Assembly (NCBI RefSeq): GCF_024139115.2
Contig: NC_085140.1
Span: 23,838,035 to 23,902,034 of the forward strand
DNA: 64,000 nucleotides
Direction of reading: 5' to 3'
From: Armigeres subalbatus
Taxonomy: Eukaryota; Arthropoda; Insecta; Diptera; Culicidae
Positions 1-11,579 of the stretch are shown here, one piece after another. Every line of letters starts with the position of its first letter. Positions within the stretch are counted from its first letter, which is position 1. Under the pieces are notes generated by a model. The model ran no database searches and was not told the origin of the DNA. It worked only from the letters and a program-made list of their open reading frames with translations. Position numbers and translations under genes: made by a program.

Positions 1-345
1 ATAGATATTTCTTTCAGAAATTCCGAAGAATTTCCATGACACATTGCATTCTGTCGCATTTCTAAGAATTTTGCTCCAGTAATTTGGAAGAATTTTCCTT
101 CGGTAATTCAGAAAAATTTTCTTCAAGAAATTTAGAAGAATTTTTTCTGCGGAAATTCGGAAGAATTTCGATTCGGAAATGCAGTAAGAATTCCGATTTT
201 TTCCTATTAGAAATTTATAAAAACTTTTCTTCGAAAATTTTGAAGATTTTTTCTTTTTAAATTGCGAAGAATTTCCCTTCCAAAATTACTTTAAAAAAGC
301 TATGAATTTCCGTTTGGAAAACCCGTTAAAATTGCGTTCAAAAGT
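1..345. repeat. Degenerate AATT-rich minisatellite-like repeat
   Basis: Loose tandem copies, roughly 30-35 bp apart, of a motif like AATTCGGAAGAATTTTCC. The same AATTTCC/GGAAATT vocabulary recurs at 44.0-45.9 kb and as a clean array at 50.8-55.8 kb, so this is probably a decayed relative of that array. The ORF starting at 302 is a by-product and has no recognisable domain. Confidence 0.6.
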
Positions 346-1543
346 TCCGAAGAATTCATGCTCGGAAATTCCAAAAATTATCGTTCAGAAAGCGTTTTCC
401 ATCCGGTGCAGTTATCGTTCGAGACTTTCCATACGTGTTTCAAGATCGTGGTTTCGGTCGGGAAAAATCAAAGACAGATTGCCGAACAGTAGACGCAGCC
501 AAATGAATCTGTATGATAACGCAGCTTTCCCAAGAGTAAATTGATGGAATTTAGCACGAGGTAGAAACAGAAACTACGGAGATCCCGATGAGAGCAAGTG
601 ATGTGTCAAGTCGTAGCTCAACTAGTGTTACAGTTGTGGTAAAGGGGCACAACTATGTAGCACCAGTAAAGTAAGCGGCAAACGACCAAGGATGTTATCG
701 AACGTTAAGTAATTTGAGCTCGATCATTTAGTATTTTGTCTATGGAGCAATTACAGCTGCTGATTTTTAAAATGTGTAGTATGGTGGACTTCTGGTGTGA
801 AGGTTTATCTGCAACTCTGTTAAACAGTTCGTTGTTTAAATTCCGCTTATAAAGGAGTTGAAACTTAGGTTATATGATTACAAAGTTTCAATTAATTTAA
901 ATTACTGCAGCTAACACTATCACTCAGTTATAAGTTATATTCGAAAAACGCACTATTAGGTAGAGACGTAGAGTGGTAGAAACATCTTCTTACAAGAAGT
1001 CCACCATACAAGACATTTTGAAATTAAGCCTCTGATATGAGTTATTGACAAACTACTGAATGATTGAACCCAGATTACCTAAATGATCAAAAGCATTCTT
1101 GCTCACGATCCTAACAAGCCTGTAGACACATTCTTATGAGTTGAGGAATGAGGATCATCTGATATTACATTTATTTATAGTAAAAAAATATTCGCGATGC
1201 TCATGTGCAGTATTTATAGTTTACGACTTCAGAAAAGGCTACTAACTGGGGCTAGTTGATTGATTGGGTAAATTCTGTGATTGTTCATTCTCTAGGCAAA
1301 CCCCATAGCACTACAAATATGATTTACAGAAAAATCGGGCATCCTAGAACTTCTGACTTAAGCACAGTTTTCAATCCCAAATCGTACGAAAGGGCTATAG
1401 GGACTTGCAAGCTGTTAATTATGATCACAGTTCAGTACGTTATGTAAATAATTTTTTTTTAAATATTTGCTTGACAGCATCCTTATTCCTGTCGAACTAA
1501 CACAAACAATATTAGCATCTTCAAAAACATAACGAACTAGGTA
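346..1543. other. Unannotated, probably sei intron
   Basis: AT-rich sequence with no exon-like ORF, no TIR pair and no tandem array that I can see. By position it should be intron between the S2-S3 exon and the unseen S4 exon of the channel gene. Confidence 0.4.
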
Positions 1544-1830
1544 GCTAAATGGGTAAGACAACCGTGAAAGACTTGTGAGAATCGTAAAGAAGACGCTCAA
1601 TTGTTTGAACTCGCAGTTCTCATGAATCAGTGATTCGAAATGTTAACCAGAAAAACGTACTTCCTAATATGTAATTAGGTTCAGTTTCTTCTTAATTTCA
1701 AGTTGCCATATAAATGCTTGAATACTTGTACAATTATTTAATAAAAAGATGTGAAGGAATTTTCACTACTTCGGTTAAAAGAAGTTGATGCACCAATGTA
1801 TGAATCTACCATGCGTCTCCATAAGATCGT
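1544..1830 (+). repeat. Dispersed ~290-bp repeat, copy A
   Basis: Resembles 24605-24890 along its length. Shared blocks include CAACCGTGAAAGA, GTACTTCC.A.ATGTAATTAG, AAATGCTTG.A.ACTTGT and a shared 3' end TACCATGCGTCTCCATA. The 3' end block alone appears again near 60380. The copies are diverged and have short indels. The family is not identified. Confidence 0.6.
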
Positions 1831-1905
1831 GTGCTTATACGATGATGCACATTTTAGATATCCCTACCTACTCTGCCTGCTGGGAGATCCATCCCTTGTT
1901 TTATG

Positions 1906-1966
1906 CTGGTTTTATAACACTCTTGAAGAGTAAATTATGGTCTTCAAGAGCGTTATAAAACATAAA
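1906..1966. repeat. Short hairpin repeat (GTTTTATAAC family), copy 1
   Basis: Near-perfect inverted repeat: TTTTATAACACTCTTGAAGA, a short spacer (AAATTATGG), then its reverse complement ending CGTTATAAAA. It is followed by AAAATGTTACT. The same hairpin plus AAATGTTAC follows at 26983-27056 and 45607-45678, so it is a small dispersed hairpin family. Confidence 0.65.
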
Positions 1967-4454
1967 ATGTTACTTGGGATGTTTACCTGAAAAACGCTCA
2001 TGGGGACATAAACATATCAGACTATAGATAGTATAACTTCGAAGAACATAAAATATGGAAATGACTTCAACATCGAGGAAAATTCACAAGTAACGAACCC
2101 CTCCTATTTAGTTATCCAATATTTTCGGTATTTTCGGTATTTAACCAATCAACTAGTACCTGTCTAAAGAAACTTAAATTGCGGCACATGAACATTACGA
2201 TTACTCAAAATTTGTCTGATCTGGTGTTGTGTGATTTAGTCTAACATACGAATAGGACATTTTGAGAAAGACAGAGAAAACACAAGGCGATGGTTGATCC
2301 GACCATTTTGACAATTCCTGTTGCATTTGTTTACAAAGATTGATTCTATCTCATTGGAATTGGAAGTCGCAGGTAGCTGACAATCATTTTACTAGTTGCA
2401 TTATATATAAAGACCCATTCGTTGTCTGATGTAGCTACTGAACACATGCGTAACGTAAACTTTTAAATATTGAAGAGTTGTATTGGACAGAAAGCACAGA
2501 CAAACAAACATAAAATTTTATCAATTTTATCAATACGAAGTACTATTGATGTCTGTTTATTATTGTGTTTCAACAACTGCAATCCAGATAACGGTTGCTA
2601 TGCCTGTTTGTCTGTACGGAAAATTCAGTATATATTTTTTCTGTATTTACTAACTGTTCTAATGGGAGTTGCCACTATGAGTTTCTAGTAATATGCAAGG
2701 ATAATGTCTTATTTCTTCCAAGGTTAAATGTAAATAAAAACTAACCAAACCAACGCATCTATGAAAAACGAAACGTAACACAACACAACATAGACATAGG
2801 ACGCGAATCCAACAAATTTAGGGATTGCAACTTCATCCCATTATTGTACCGCTGCTTACGGCACAACTTTCTCATAACTTTGACTGGCACAAAGACGTAT
2901 CAGAGGAAGAGAGACAGATTGACAGCGTGAAATAGAGAAACATCAAACGGAAACAGCAAGCTGTATGGGAAACCATTCATTCGTTCCTAGATGTAAATGC
3001 ATACGTGTGATGGTAGAAGGAACCTTCTCAGCATTCTACGTTACATATTTTCCTGGCATCTTCACATTTTTTTGCACTTTGCTGATGTGTAGCTTCGTGC
3101 TTTCAAATTATATGTTGTGGAAGAGGAGGTACTTTGGGTAGCGAGAAATACATGGGCGATACCACACAGTCAGTCCAAAGAAGGATCTCCCATGATATGA
3201 AAAAATATTTATTTATTTCATTTTTGATATATTTCACCTCAAAAGGACTGAAGTTTAATCGTGTTTGCTTGAATGTTGCATTGTAGATGAACCACTTACA
3301 CGGGGCCGAAATCAGAAACAGAAGAGTAAAATCTAAACGAACGGAATTTGATTTTTTTTGTGGTGGTGGTTCTTTGAAGACGTACAAAGAATACTGAATG
3401 GATGTATTGAACCAAAGAAACGGAAAATACTTGAAGAATAGACGAATGTACAAATTATTTATTATAACGAAAAAAAAAATCGTAAAAATGTTAAAGACGA
3501 CGAAAGATTGTTTGTCGTCGCACAGTAGAAGAAAACCAAGCAAAATTGATCAAAGTACAACGTTTGACATGTTGTTAATGAATTCTACTTCACGGCAACA
3601 AGCAAATGGCAAACGCTTGGTCAACTTTGTCGATTCAATTTCCGCTGTGAAACAGAAAATAAAGCAAACCTAACTATTACGTGTGGGCACACATAGAGGC
3701 AGATCTGCCTTATTGCTTTGGTAATGTTTTTCGCAGCGCAGACATAAGCCGGGCTTTCCCTCTGAGCGCACAAATTGTCGACATAGATGGACTGCTAAAT
3801 TTCCTTGTCACCAATTGCCTACAAAATGGGGAAAATGTTCAATCCGTATCATTTTAACAGGGGAGGGAGTCGGTTGTATTGGATGAAAAATGATCACATG
3901 TTTGGGTTCAATCCTGGCAGGTCATTCCGAGGCCGGAATTCCCATGGCTTGCATTTGTATTTGAGCTTCGACATCATTGGATGGCAGTAGGTTTAATATC
4001 GACAAAAAAACGTTTTTTTTTCATGACTGTTTGAATGCGACTAAGAGTGAAACTAATCGAGTTGAGTTGAGTGGGAAGTATAGAATACATTTTTTTATAT
4101 TTCTAGAATTATTAATTGGAATAGAAAAACATATTTACAACTTATAATTTGGACGAACATTATTATTTATCGGAACAACGGACTAATTGCTAGAATTTTG
4201 TTTTTTTTGGCATCTGTATCTATAGAAATCAATTAGAATGAAGTTTGCTCCGCCTTAGGAACCTAATTTTCAAAACAAAAAAAAAATCGAATAGAATAAG
4301 ATAGCTAGAGGATGTGGATTAACTATAAAGAAAATTCTTTGAAATTCGTTAAATAAGAAACTAAATATCGGAAAAATATACTAATTGCTGGTGGTATATT
4401 ATCTTTGCATACAGTAAGAGCGTGTAAAATAGCATAGAAAACCGTATACATTAC
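1967..4454. other. sei intron, nothing recognised
   Basis: No exon-like segment on either strand. Overlapping ORFs at 3103-3673 lie on both strands and show no domain. The S4 exon that should follow the 4455 donor is not here on the minus strand, so the rest of the channel gene lies left of the window. Confidence 0.45.
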
Positions 4455-4636
4455 CTCGTCCGTATCACTTCCGACCAGTAGCAGGTCGAACGGGATCGCC
4501 GCTACCAGGTCGATCAGAAACCAGCCGCTCAGATAATGCACCGCGATGCGGCCCGGATGAGATACCACCTCATCCTGGCCGTTGACGAACGTCGTTCGAA
4601 AATTAATTAATATATCTATGACAAATGTTACATCAA
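4455..4636 (-). CDS. sei: seizure/erg K+ channel exon (S2 end to S3)
   Basis: Internal exon of an erg-type (KCNH2-like) voltage-gated potassium channel, a plasma-membrane tetramer that carries delayed, inactivating K+ current in nerve and muscle. The 182 bp give two leading bases plus 60 codons. They encode the end of S2 ([12 protein letters not shown]), the S2-S3 linker [20 protein letters not shown], and S3 [20 protein letters not shown], ending VGSDTDE. The linker and S3 are close to the vertebrate erg sequence. Splice sites on the minus strand are good: a pyrimidine-rich TTTTCTTCTACAG acceptor before 4636, and GAG|GTAATG after 4455. The two leading bases complete the valine codon begun by the last base of the 14478-14721 exon. 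The next exon (S3-S4 linker and S4) is not in the window. Confidence 0.93.
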
Positions 4637-5779
4637 CTGTAGAAGAAAATTATAAAAAAATAATTATGTTGATATATTATGAATAGCTTGGTGTTCTAAA
4701 TTTAGTTACTTTTGATTTCTAAGGTTGTTTAAGAAATTGTAAATTGTTTACTAACATATATTTCTTTATTAGAGAGGATTCTGTGTTTACTAACAGCTGA
4801 TCGGACTTTCCACAGAAATTTCTTTGAAGATTATGTTTAAGAAAGTTTGTCTTTACATCAATCTAAGGCAGTGAACTATTTCTCCAATTCGTTTAACTTG
4901 TTGTTAAAATTTGACAGTTCGGTTGTTATTTTCGCAGGGGTTAAAAATAGCCCTGCCCTAGAGCATGCTGTCACCCAATAGTTAAATTTTCTTTGTTTGA
5001 AAATGGACAGCCAATAGAATAAATGGCCCGGAACAAATAAATAACTAACGAGGGACTTGAGCCGTTACTTAATAGAAAGTAAATAGAAAATAAGAAGTCA
5101 ATGTGATCGGAATTGCTGCAATACCGTACGAGGGCAACCAAGGCACGATACAAATGGGTGCAGAACATACAAAACACAAATTTCTGGAATGAAAGCGCCT
5201 GCGAAAAGATTTAAATCAAGAAAAGATAGAGCAACTGTACCAGAAGTTTTATGAAAGAAAAGCCTCTCACGCAAGACTCACGATTACGACAGATTGACAT
5301 GTGTAGCATCAAAAACGTGAATGTTTTCACGAATGCGTGAACGCAGCATACATGTTGTTAATTAGTTTCTGATGCTTATATATGACCGAATTCGGTCGTA
5401 GAGAAATAACTGCAACCAAAACAACGTGATTTTTGCTCCTGAAAGCCAATGTGGCAGAAAACGATGGAGGTATATTGTTAAATTCAACTTTGCTGATTCC
5501 GAATCATACGGTCGAAAATGTTGTTCTTCCGAACAAATTAAACGACCAAGAAAAACAATCATCAAACAAATTGACTGAATATGCCTTATCCGATTATGTC
5601 GAACATGTTGGAGTAAAAAATCATTCAGCCGATAAAAATAAACACAATACAAAACAAATTATGCAAAAATCACGAGGAGAAAATCATAGTTCAAAGTAAT
5701 TTATACTCGCGCGACTCTAGTGTGCTGAATATGTTTATAAAAATATGCCACATTTTCCTTTTTTTTTTCACATTAAAGT
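4637..5779. other. sei intron
   Basis: Left end of the 9.8 kb intron between the S2 and S2/S3 exons. An 88-codon plus-strand ORF at 5433-5699 (Asn/Lys-rich, ending GENHSSK) overlaps a minus-strand ORF. It has no recognisable domain or splice context, so I do not call it a gene. Confidence 0.45.
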
Positions 5780-5781
5780 TA

Positions 5782-6653
5782 TGTCCATTTAGAATCTGGA
5801 ATCATAAAATCATCTGTATCTCGGTAACGGATTGACGTACAAATAAGGTTAATACATCAAAACAAGGGTAATTCACTGTACTTTAACGAAAAAATATTGA
5901 TAAAAATTATTTCTTCTTGTTTCTAGTGAAAATTCGCACCTTCTTCTTTATTCATCTCATCAAAAGTTGCACACCTCCGGAGTCAACTTCTTTGGCACAT
6001 TTATTCCACATTTTGGTCATCTGAGTCGCTTTTCTTTTCCACTTTTCTTAAGCTTCCGCTTCATTACTGCCCATAATGTCTCGATGGGCCGGAGCTGTTG
6101 GTAGTTGCGTGGATTTATGTTTTTATCGATGAAATCTTCATTATTATCGCGGTACCACTGGATGACTTCTCGGCTGTAGTGGCAACTCGCCAAATCTGGC
6201 CAAGACCTTTATGGGCTTTATGGAAGGTCGACTGCGGTTTTTGAGACATTCCCGCCTTGTACAGCTTCGAGTCCATCGTCTTATTCGGTACAAACACTTA
6301 GGTCTTTGCTTCACAGATGCATATCCCTTGCCAAAATCATCCGTTTCTCCGAAAAGCAACCTTAAACTTCGCAGGAACTACTCCTCGTAGATGTAGAATT
6401 TTTGGCTAGGAAGCTGTCCGAAATCCAGGTTCCATCGTCGATGAGCAGGATTATCAACGTGGGTGTGCAGATTTTTTTTCTCTCCTTTCGGCTTCCATCT
6501 GGAATATTTTTTGACACGCTGCACAAAACTTCTTGAAATTTATACCACTGCAAGTGGGCGCCTAGGTAGACAAACCGCTGTAAAAGAATTCTTGCAGCGG
6601 TCACTTTCCGTGCCGCTGCAATACAATAAATGATTCCGGATTCTAAATGGACA
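5782..6653 (-). mobile_element. Internally deleted DD37E mariner-like element
   Basis: Left end starts TGTCCATTTAGAATCTGGAA and right end, read inward, starts TGTCCATTTAGAATCCGGAA. These are terminal inverted repeats with one mismatch over about 23 bp. Both ends abut a TA dinucleotide (5780-5781 and 6654-6655), the usual target duplication of the Tc1/mariner superfamily. The 872-bp length is short for an autonomous member, and the N-terminal DNA-binding half of the transposase is missing. It sits in the long sei intron. Confidence 0.88.
5952..6604 (-). pseudogene. DD37E mariner transposase, decayed C-terminal part
   Basis: Cut-and-paste transposase remnant in at least three frames. Reading the minus strand, the first catalytic-Asp region survives as IDDGTWISDSF. 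A later segment holds the second Asp and the Glu (DLASCHY ... PIETLWAVMKRKLKK). I count 37 residues between that Asp and Glu, which matches the DD37E signature of the ITmD37E mariners known from mosquitoes. After a frameshift the C-terminus continues with MTKMWNKCAKEVDS to a stop at 5952. The frameshifts and the missing N-terminal helix-turn-helix half make it inactive. Confidence 0.85.
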
Positions 6654-6655
6654 TA

Positions 6656-7100
6656 GCTTTACTTTTTAATTCTCACTTCACATTTTTACACTTTTTGCTT
6701 CTCACCACATCTCAATGTTCTCTTTTCACTTCTTACTTTTTATTTCTCACGGAGAAAAATGAGAAGTGATTAGTGTGAAATGAGTCATCTCAATCCTCAT
6801 TTTTCACAGTGAGAAGTGGAGAATAAAACGTGAGAAATGAGATCTAAGAAGTGAGAAGTGTAATGTTAGACATCTCGCGTCGTTTTCCTCATTTCTTACT
6901 TTACATGTCCGACTTTTCACATTGAGAAAAGTGTGAAGTAATGTATGAGAAGTGTGAGAAAGTTTTACATCTCACTTCTTATTCGTCACTTGTTAAATCT
7001 CGCTTCCCATTCTGAGATAAGTGAGAAATAATAATAAGTGAGAAATGAGAAGTAAGAAGTATGAAGAAAGGACTTAGAAGTGAAACGCGAAAGTGAAATA
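6656..7100. repeat. TCTCACTTC / GAGAAGTGA simple repeat with strand switches
   Basis: Imperfect 7-bp units of TCTCACT alternate with the reverse complement AGTGAGA, so blocks of opposite orientation can pair (for example TTTCTCAC...GTGAGAA). The same motif appears at 9650-9865 and 61.9-62.6 kb. No gene. Confidence 0.6.
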
Positions 7101-7685
7101 GTTATGGGAAGTATTTTTTGCAGAAAGTAAAATGTGGCAATTTTTTCTCATCATTTCTTGGGAACAATTGAATAGCTCCACGAATATGTAACGTCATATT
7201 ACAAAGTAACTTGTGCAAATGGCACAATACTGTGAACTAAGAGCTACTTTTTGTATTTTTTGCATCATGGTTTTGGAATGTGTTTGTTTGATTTATTCGA
7301 CTTAATCCAAAATGGTATATTTTTTTTCGGCAAAATACCCGTTCGGCCTAAAGCCTGTATGGTTAAATGACTTAAGCTGAGCGGTTTATTTGGGCTGTTT
7401 CGGTCAAATGTGCAATTCGGCCAAACGGCCATTCCCCACTTTTCTAACGGATAATTTTTCTAAACACGATGTGAGATCAATGCCGTTTGGCACTAATGTG
7501 GCTCTTATGTCACTGATTTCAGGTTTAGAGTAATAACCTCTTGGAAAATGTTTTAGGATCCTTTAAATGCTACATATTCATATAAAAATTCCCACCTGTA
7601 AATAACATTTAATAAAAGTTATCAATGAAATTTTCATTTCAGAAAATAGTATTTTCGAGGCATGCTTATTTAAAAAAAGCTTTCT
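7101..7685. other. Intronic, with a short GGCCAAAT tract
   Basis: Nothing gene-like. About 7330-7440 holds a short run of the dispersed 'TTCGGCCAAA' motif that recurs at 9.6, 13.3, 45.9, 58.3 and 59.6 kb. Confidence 0.4.
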
Positions 7686-7689
7686 TTAA

Positions 7690-8868
7690 CCTTTTGTCTG
7701 TGCTCTGGGGTCAATATGACCCCAGGCCACTTTGAGTGGCTGCCATTTTTTTAGTTTTCAACCGATTCTCCTAATTTTTGGTAGTTTGGTAAAACTCGCC
7801 GAGATCTGTCTCCTAGGTGCAAATTCGCTTGAAAAAACTTGAAAATATGCGCTACAGTGTACTTTTTTCAAAAAACTTACATTGTCTGTGCTCTGGGGTC
7901 AAATTGACCCCAAATTGAAATTGCTATAACTTTTTTATTGTTTGGCCAATTTTGGATTTTATGGGCTGTTTCGAAAAATAATTTAATCATCTTTCAGGTC
8001 GTTACCAAAGATTGACTATAGGTGGGCGGGTACATCGCTGGGAGGGGTTTTCATAAAAAAGGGTACAAAAACATTGATTTTTCATGTTTATTTTACTTAT
8101 ATCTGAAAATCCTACCCATTTGGAACTGCACCTTTTCAAAAAGGTTATGCAGGAAGGCGTGTGCTTTGACATGAGGCGTTGATTAATTTAGAGCTTGGTC
8201 GCTAGGTGGCGGTATATTTGAATTCATTATTTTAGACTACTCCAGTAATTCCGATATATGGAATTTTCCTCATTGTAAATATTCTTATCGCACAAATTTG
8301 AAATTTGTAAAGATGACATCTTTAACAAAGTTCGTCTGGTGGGAATGGACGGAATAAATAAATTTACAAATAGGCGGCGCTAGCGTACTTGCAATATTCT
8401 TGCATATATGAAATATTGCTTTAGCTTGAGATCCCTCATAGCTACACCCAAGTTGTATTCCGCAATATTGTTTAGGATGTCTAGCACTACAAAGCGGTGC
8501 TCAATATAATAAGCACTTCTTCCAATTTTTAAATTTGTGCGATAAGAATATTTACACTGAGTAGAATTCTATATATCGGAATATCTTAAGTAGTCTAAAA
8601 TAATGAATTCATTTTCGGATATAAGTAAAATAATCATGAAAAATCACTGTTTTTGTACCCTTGTTCACTAAAACCCCTCCCAGCGATGTACCCGCCCACC
8701 CATAGTCAATCTTTGGTAACGACCTGAAAGATGATTAAATTATCTTTCGAAACAGCCCTAAACATCCAAAATTGGCCAAACATTAAAAAAGTTATAGCCG
8801 TTTCAATTTGGGGTCAATTTGACCCCAGAGCACAGACAACGTAAGTTTTTTTGAGCACAGACAGAAGG
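7690..8868. mobile_element. piggyBac-like non-autonomous foldback element
   Basis: Flanked on both sides by TTAA (7686-7689 and 8869-8872). Ends are CCTTTTGTCTGTGCTC and, read inward from the right, CCTTCTGTCTGTGCTC, a 15/16 match. TTAA duplication is characteristic of the piggyBac superfamily. Most of the element is one long inverted repeat: segments such as the GGTGGGCGGGTACATCGCTG region pair between about 8030 and 8690. A near-palindrome TGGGGTCAAATTGACCCCA occurs three times (about 7709, 7890, 8812). No transposase ORF is present. Confidence 0.8.
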
Positions 8869-8892
8869 TTAAGTAAACATTATTTTTCCAAA

Positions 8893-8938
8893 GATGAGCC
8901 AGTCTAGGGCTGTAAACCTCTTTAATGAAGACAAAAAA
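8893..8938 (+). repeat. Retrotransposon 3'-tail motif, copy 1
   Basis: AGATGAGCCAGTCTAGGGCT...CTCTTTAATGAAGAC followed by A-rich sequence. Near-identical motifs occur at 24449-24495 and 30489-30546, each ending in an A-run. The AGCC...GGCT halves can pair. I read it as the conserved 3' end of a non-LTR family or of a SINE borrowing its tail. Confidence 0.6.
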
Positions 8939-9299
8939 GTTGAGAAATTTTTTTTGAGATGCCATTTTCAAAGATAAGGCGTTTTCATCGGGAATGTGGG
9001 TTGTAGATATGCGTTCGTGTATATATTGCTTCTGAATATTTTACCCCGCAACGCACCATCAGGTCTTGGTATTACCATAACTTTGTCAGTTTTCAACTGA
9101 TTTGGACGATTCCGTTTGCTATGGATTTAGAAATTCGTTGGCACTTAGAACCGATTCGGATTAGCTGGTTACCAGAATTACGGATTTGCTAGACCATGTC
9201 CCAAAAATGGACAATTGTCATGATGTCATAGAAACCAAATGATAATTTCGTGTATCCTGAGCTACCAGTTTCGTAGAAAGTTCGAGGATTATGACTTCA

Positions 9300-9460
9300 C
9301 AATGTATTAGGACCACCTGATCATTTGGTCTCGGAACGGACATTCCGGAATAGATTCCCGTGGGCCCTATAGTGGCAACAAACTCATTCAGAAGAAACCC
9401 TGGCAAAATTCTTGGGATTGTTTCGGAAACATGTTTTTCCAGTAGTTTGGACCATAGGAT
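9300..9460. repeat. Inverted-repeat arm, left
   Basis: The block CGGAACGG.CATTCCGG...CCCGTGGG.CCTA..GTGGCAACAAACTCATT.AGAAGAAAC.CTGGCAA is matched as the reverse complement at 10590-10735. A diverged direct copy follows at about 9455-9580. The pair frames about 1.4 kb and may be the termini of an old foldback element; no clear TSD was found. Confidence 0.55.
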
Positions 9461-9649
9461 GGATGGCAATCGGAACGGTAATCCTGGAACAGGTCCTCGT
9501 GAGGCAAAAATAATGCCACAAACTCATCACAAGAGACCTGGCATCAAAATTATTGGAATTGTTTAGGAAACATGTTTTCCAAAAAGGTGGGATCGATGCT
9601 GGGTCATTAGGTCGAATGGCCATACGGCCGAATAGTCATTAGGTCAATG

Positions 9650-9865
9650 GGAGTGAGAAGTGAGGAGTGAAAAATAAAAAGTGGAAAGAAAAAGGTCAAA
9701 AGTGAAATGGAAGAAATGAGAAGAGAGAAGTGAAAAGTGATAGTGAGAAGTAAAAAGTGAGAAGTGAGAAGTGCGATGCGAGAAGTGAAAAGGGAGAAGA
9801 AGGAAGAAGCTGGAAGGAAAAAAGAAAAAAGGAAAAAGAGAGCAGAAAGAAGTGAGAAGAAGCAA
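9650..9865. repeat. GTGAGAA simple repeat
   Basis: Purine-rich 7-bp repeat (GTGAGAA and variants), mirror of the TCTCACT tracts at 6.7 kb and 62 kb. It is preceded at 9605-9645 by a GGCCGAATAGTC-type tract. Stop-free minus-strand ORFs rich in Ser/Phe/Leu here are composition artefacts. Confidence 0.65.
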
Positions 9866-10589
9866 TCTGAGCAATGCAGCAAATAAGAAAATTTGGATCT
9901 ATTGAATCCACAGCTTCTTATTTACCACATTGTTCAGAATGCTCAAAACAATGGCTGCGGTCGATCTCCAGTTATCCCTTTCAATAAAATTTAACTTGAA
10001 AACGGCTTTGTCCGATCGTTTTCAGGGTATTTTTTTAAAGTGTTCGAGGTGTTTTTGCTTAGTCCTTTGCCAAAAGTTAGGCTAGAGTCAAAATGGCAAA
10101 CCAATGATGCAAATTATGTTTTTTCATCACAAAGATTGAATATGCAAAATTTAAGAGAAATAAAAAAATCAAAAATAAATCGACCTTCGATTGCTCTCTA
10201 ATTGTGAAAACATGTTTCCGAACAATTTCTTGGTTATTTTTTAATCTTTTTTAACAGGGTCCCCTGTTATCCTTGTGAGCATGAGCGTAGGATTACCTAT
10301 CCACAGATGCGTTCGATTCATGATCTAAGATGCTTTCGAGTAGGAAATGTGCTCAATTCTCTGGGCAAAGTGTATCCTTTGTGCTCACCACACAAGGCAC
10401 ATAGTTATGAAATTGATCGGCATAGAAAAGCTTTCAATTTATTTTCTGTGGATATACTAATTGAAATGTTAAAAAGCAGGTACAGTTCCAGTTGTCATGT
10501 AAAGCCATTAGAAAAAAAGAAGATTGCCAAGGTTTCTTCTAAATGAGGGGCCCCACGGAAACCGCTGCGTTGTCAAGCCATCGAATGGC

Positions 10590-10735
10590 CTAATTACACA
10601 TAAGACTATGCTTCCGAAACAATTTCATGAATTTCGATACCCATATTGCCAGAGTTTCTTCTAAATGAGTTTGTTGGCACTTTAGGCCCCACGGGAACCT
10701 GTTGCCGGAATAACCGTTCCGGGATCAAATCATAA
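10590..10735. repeat. Inverted-repeat arm, right
   Basis: Reverse complement of 9300-9460. It contains GTTTGTTGGCACTTTAGGCC and GAACCTGTTGCCGGAATAAC, which pair with the left arm. Confidence 0.55.
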
Positions 10736-11579
10736 AATGTTCCTGCAACGTAGTTAAGTTTAATTCTAAATTCCTTTAATTTTCAATGACATTCATCAGT
10801 AATGTTTTAATCTTTATTTGATTGAATATATAACTTCAATTTATACACATGGGACTTGGCCCAGTAAATCCGGAATACCGGAATACCAGATAATACATAC
10901 AGAAGAAATATAATATTGAGCAATTGTTCCTCCGTGTTTTCACTAGTATACCTTTGAATAGTAAAATATTTGTAGAACTTTTATTCAGCTTTCGGCTGAT
11001 TTATAAGGGGCTGTTTTGTGTGCTTTTGGATTTATTGATCGAATCCGGTCAGCTGAAAACTATATAAAAGTTACATACCAACTGCCTTTTTTGCAATTCT
11101 GAGCTCAATCGAGCAATCAGAACCAATTTCCATATCGAATGAGTGTCAGAGGTGAATTTTCCTATATATTTTGACTGAAATCCCCATACAAACTTTAAAT
11201 CAAATGCACCAGCTTATGCAACAAGTGATTGAGCTGAATTTTGAGAGATTGATTTTCTCACAAAAAGACACAATCCCGAGGGGTGCCCCGTGGAATTCGA
11301 CAACTTTTTTTCTCCCCATACTAAGTTGGGCCAGTCTACAGTACACTCTGAAATAATTATCCAACTTCTTTCACGAAAAATAAAAAAATAGCCCAGAAGA
11401 CTGAAATAAAATCAATGAATCACCATTGAATGAAAGATTCAATCAAAGAAGATGATAGATTTAAGAAATTATTTTATTGGATGAAAAACTCGATATCAGA
11501 ACTTCGTGCTCAGATCGTGTTCAGAATTTTGGAAAGCAAAATGGTGATTTTGAGCGAAAACAAAAATCTGGGTTGTAGA
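10736..11579. other. sei intron, nothing recognised
   Basis: AT-rich, with no supported ORF, TIR pair or array. Confidence 0.4.

Noticed and set aside
3103..3673. Overlapping ORFs of 146 (minus) and 91 (plus) codons
   Set aside because: Phe/Leu/Lys/Asn-rich, expected from AT-rich DNA; no S4 or pore motif of the channel is present.
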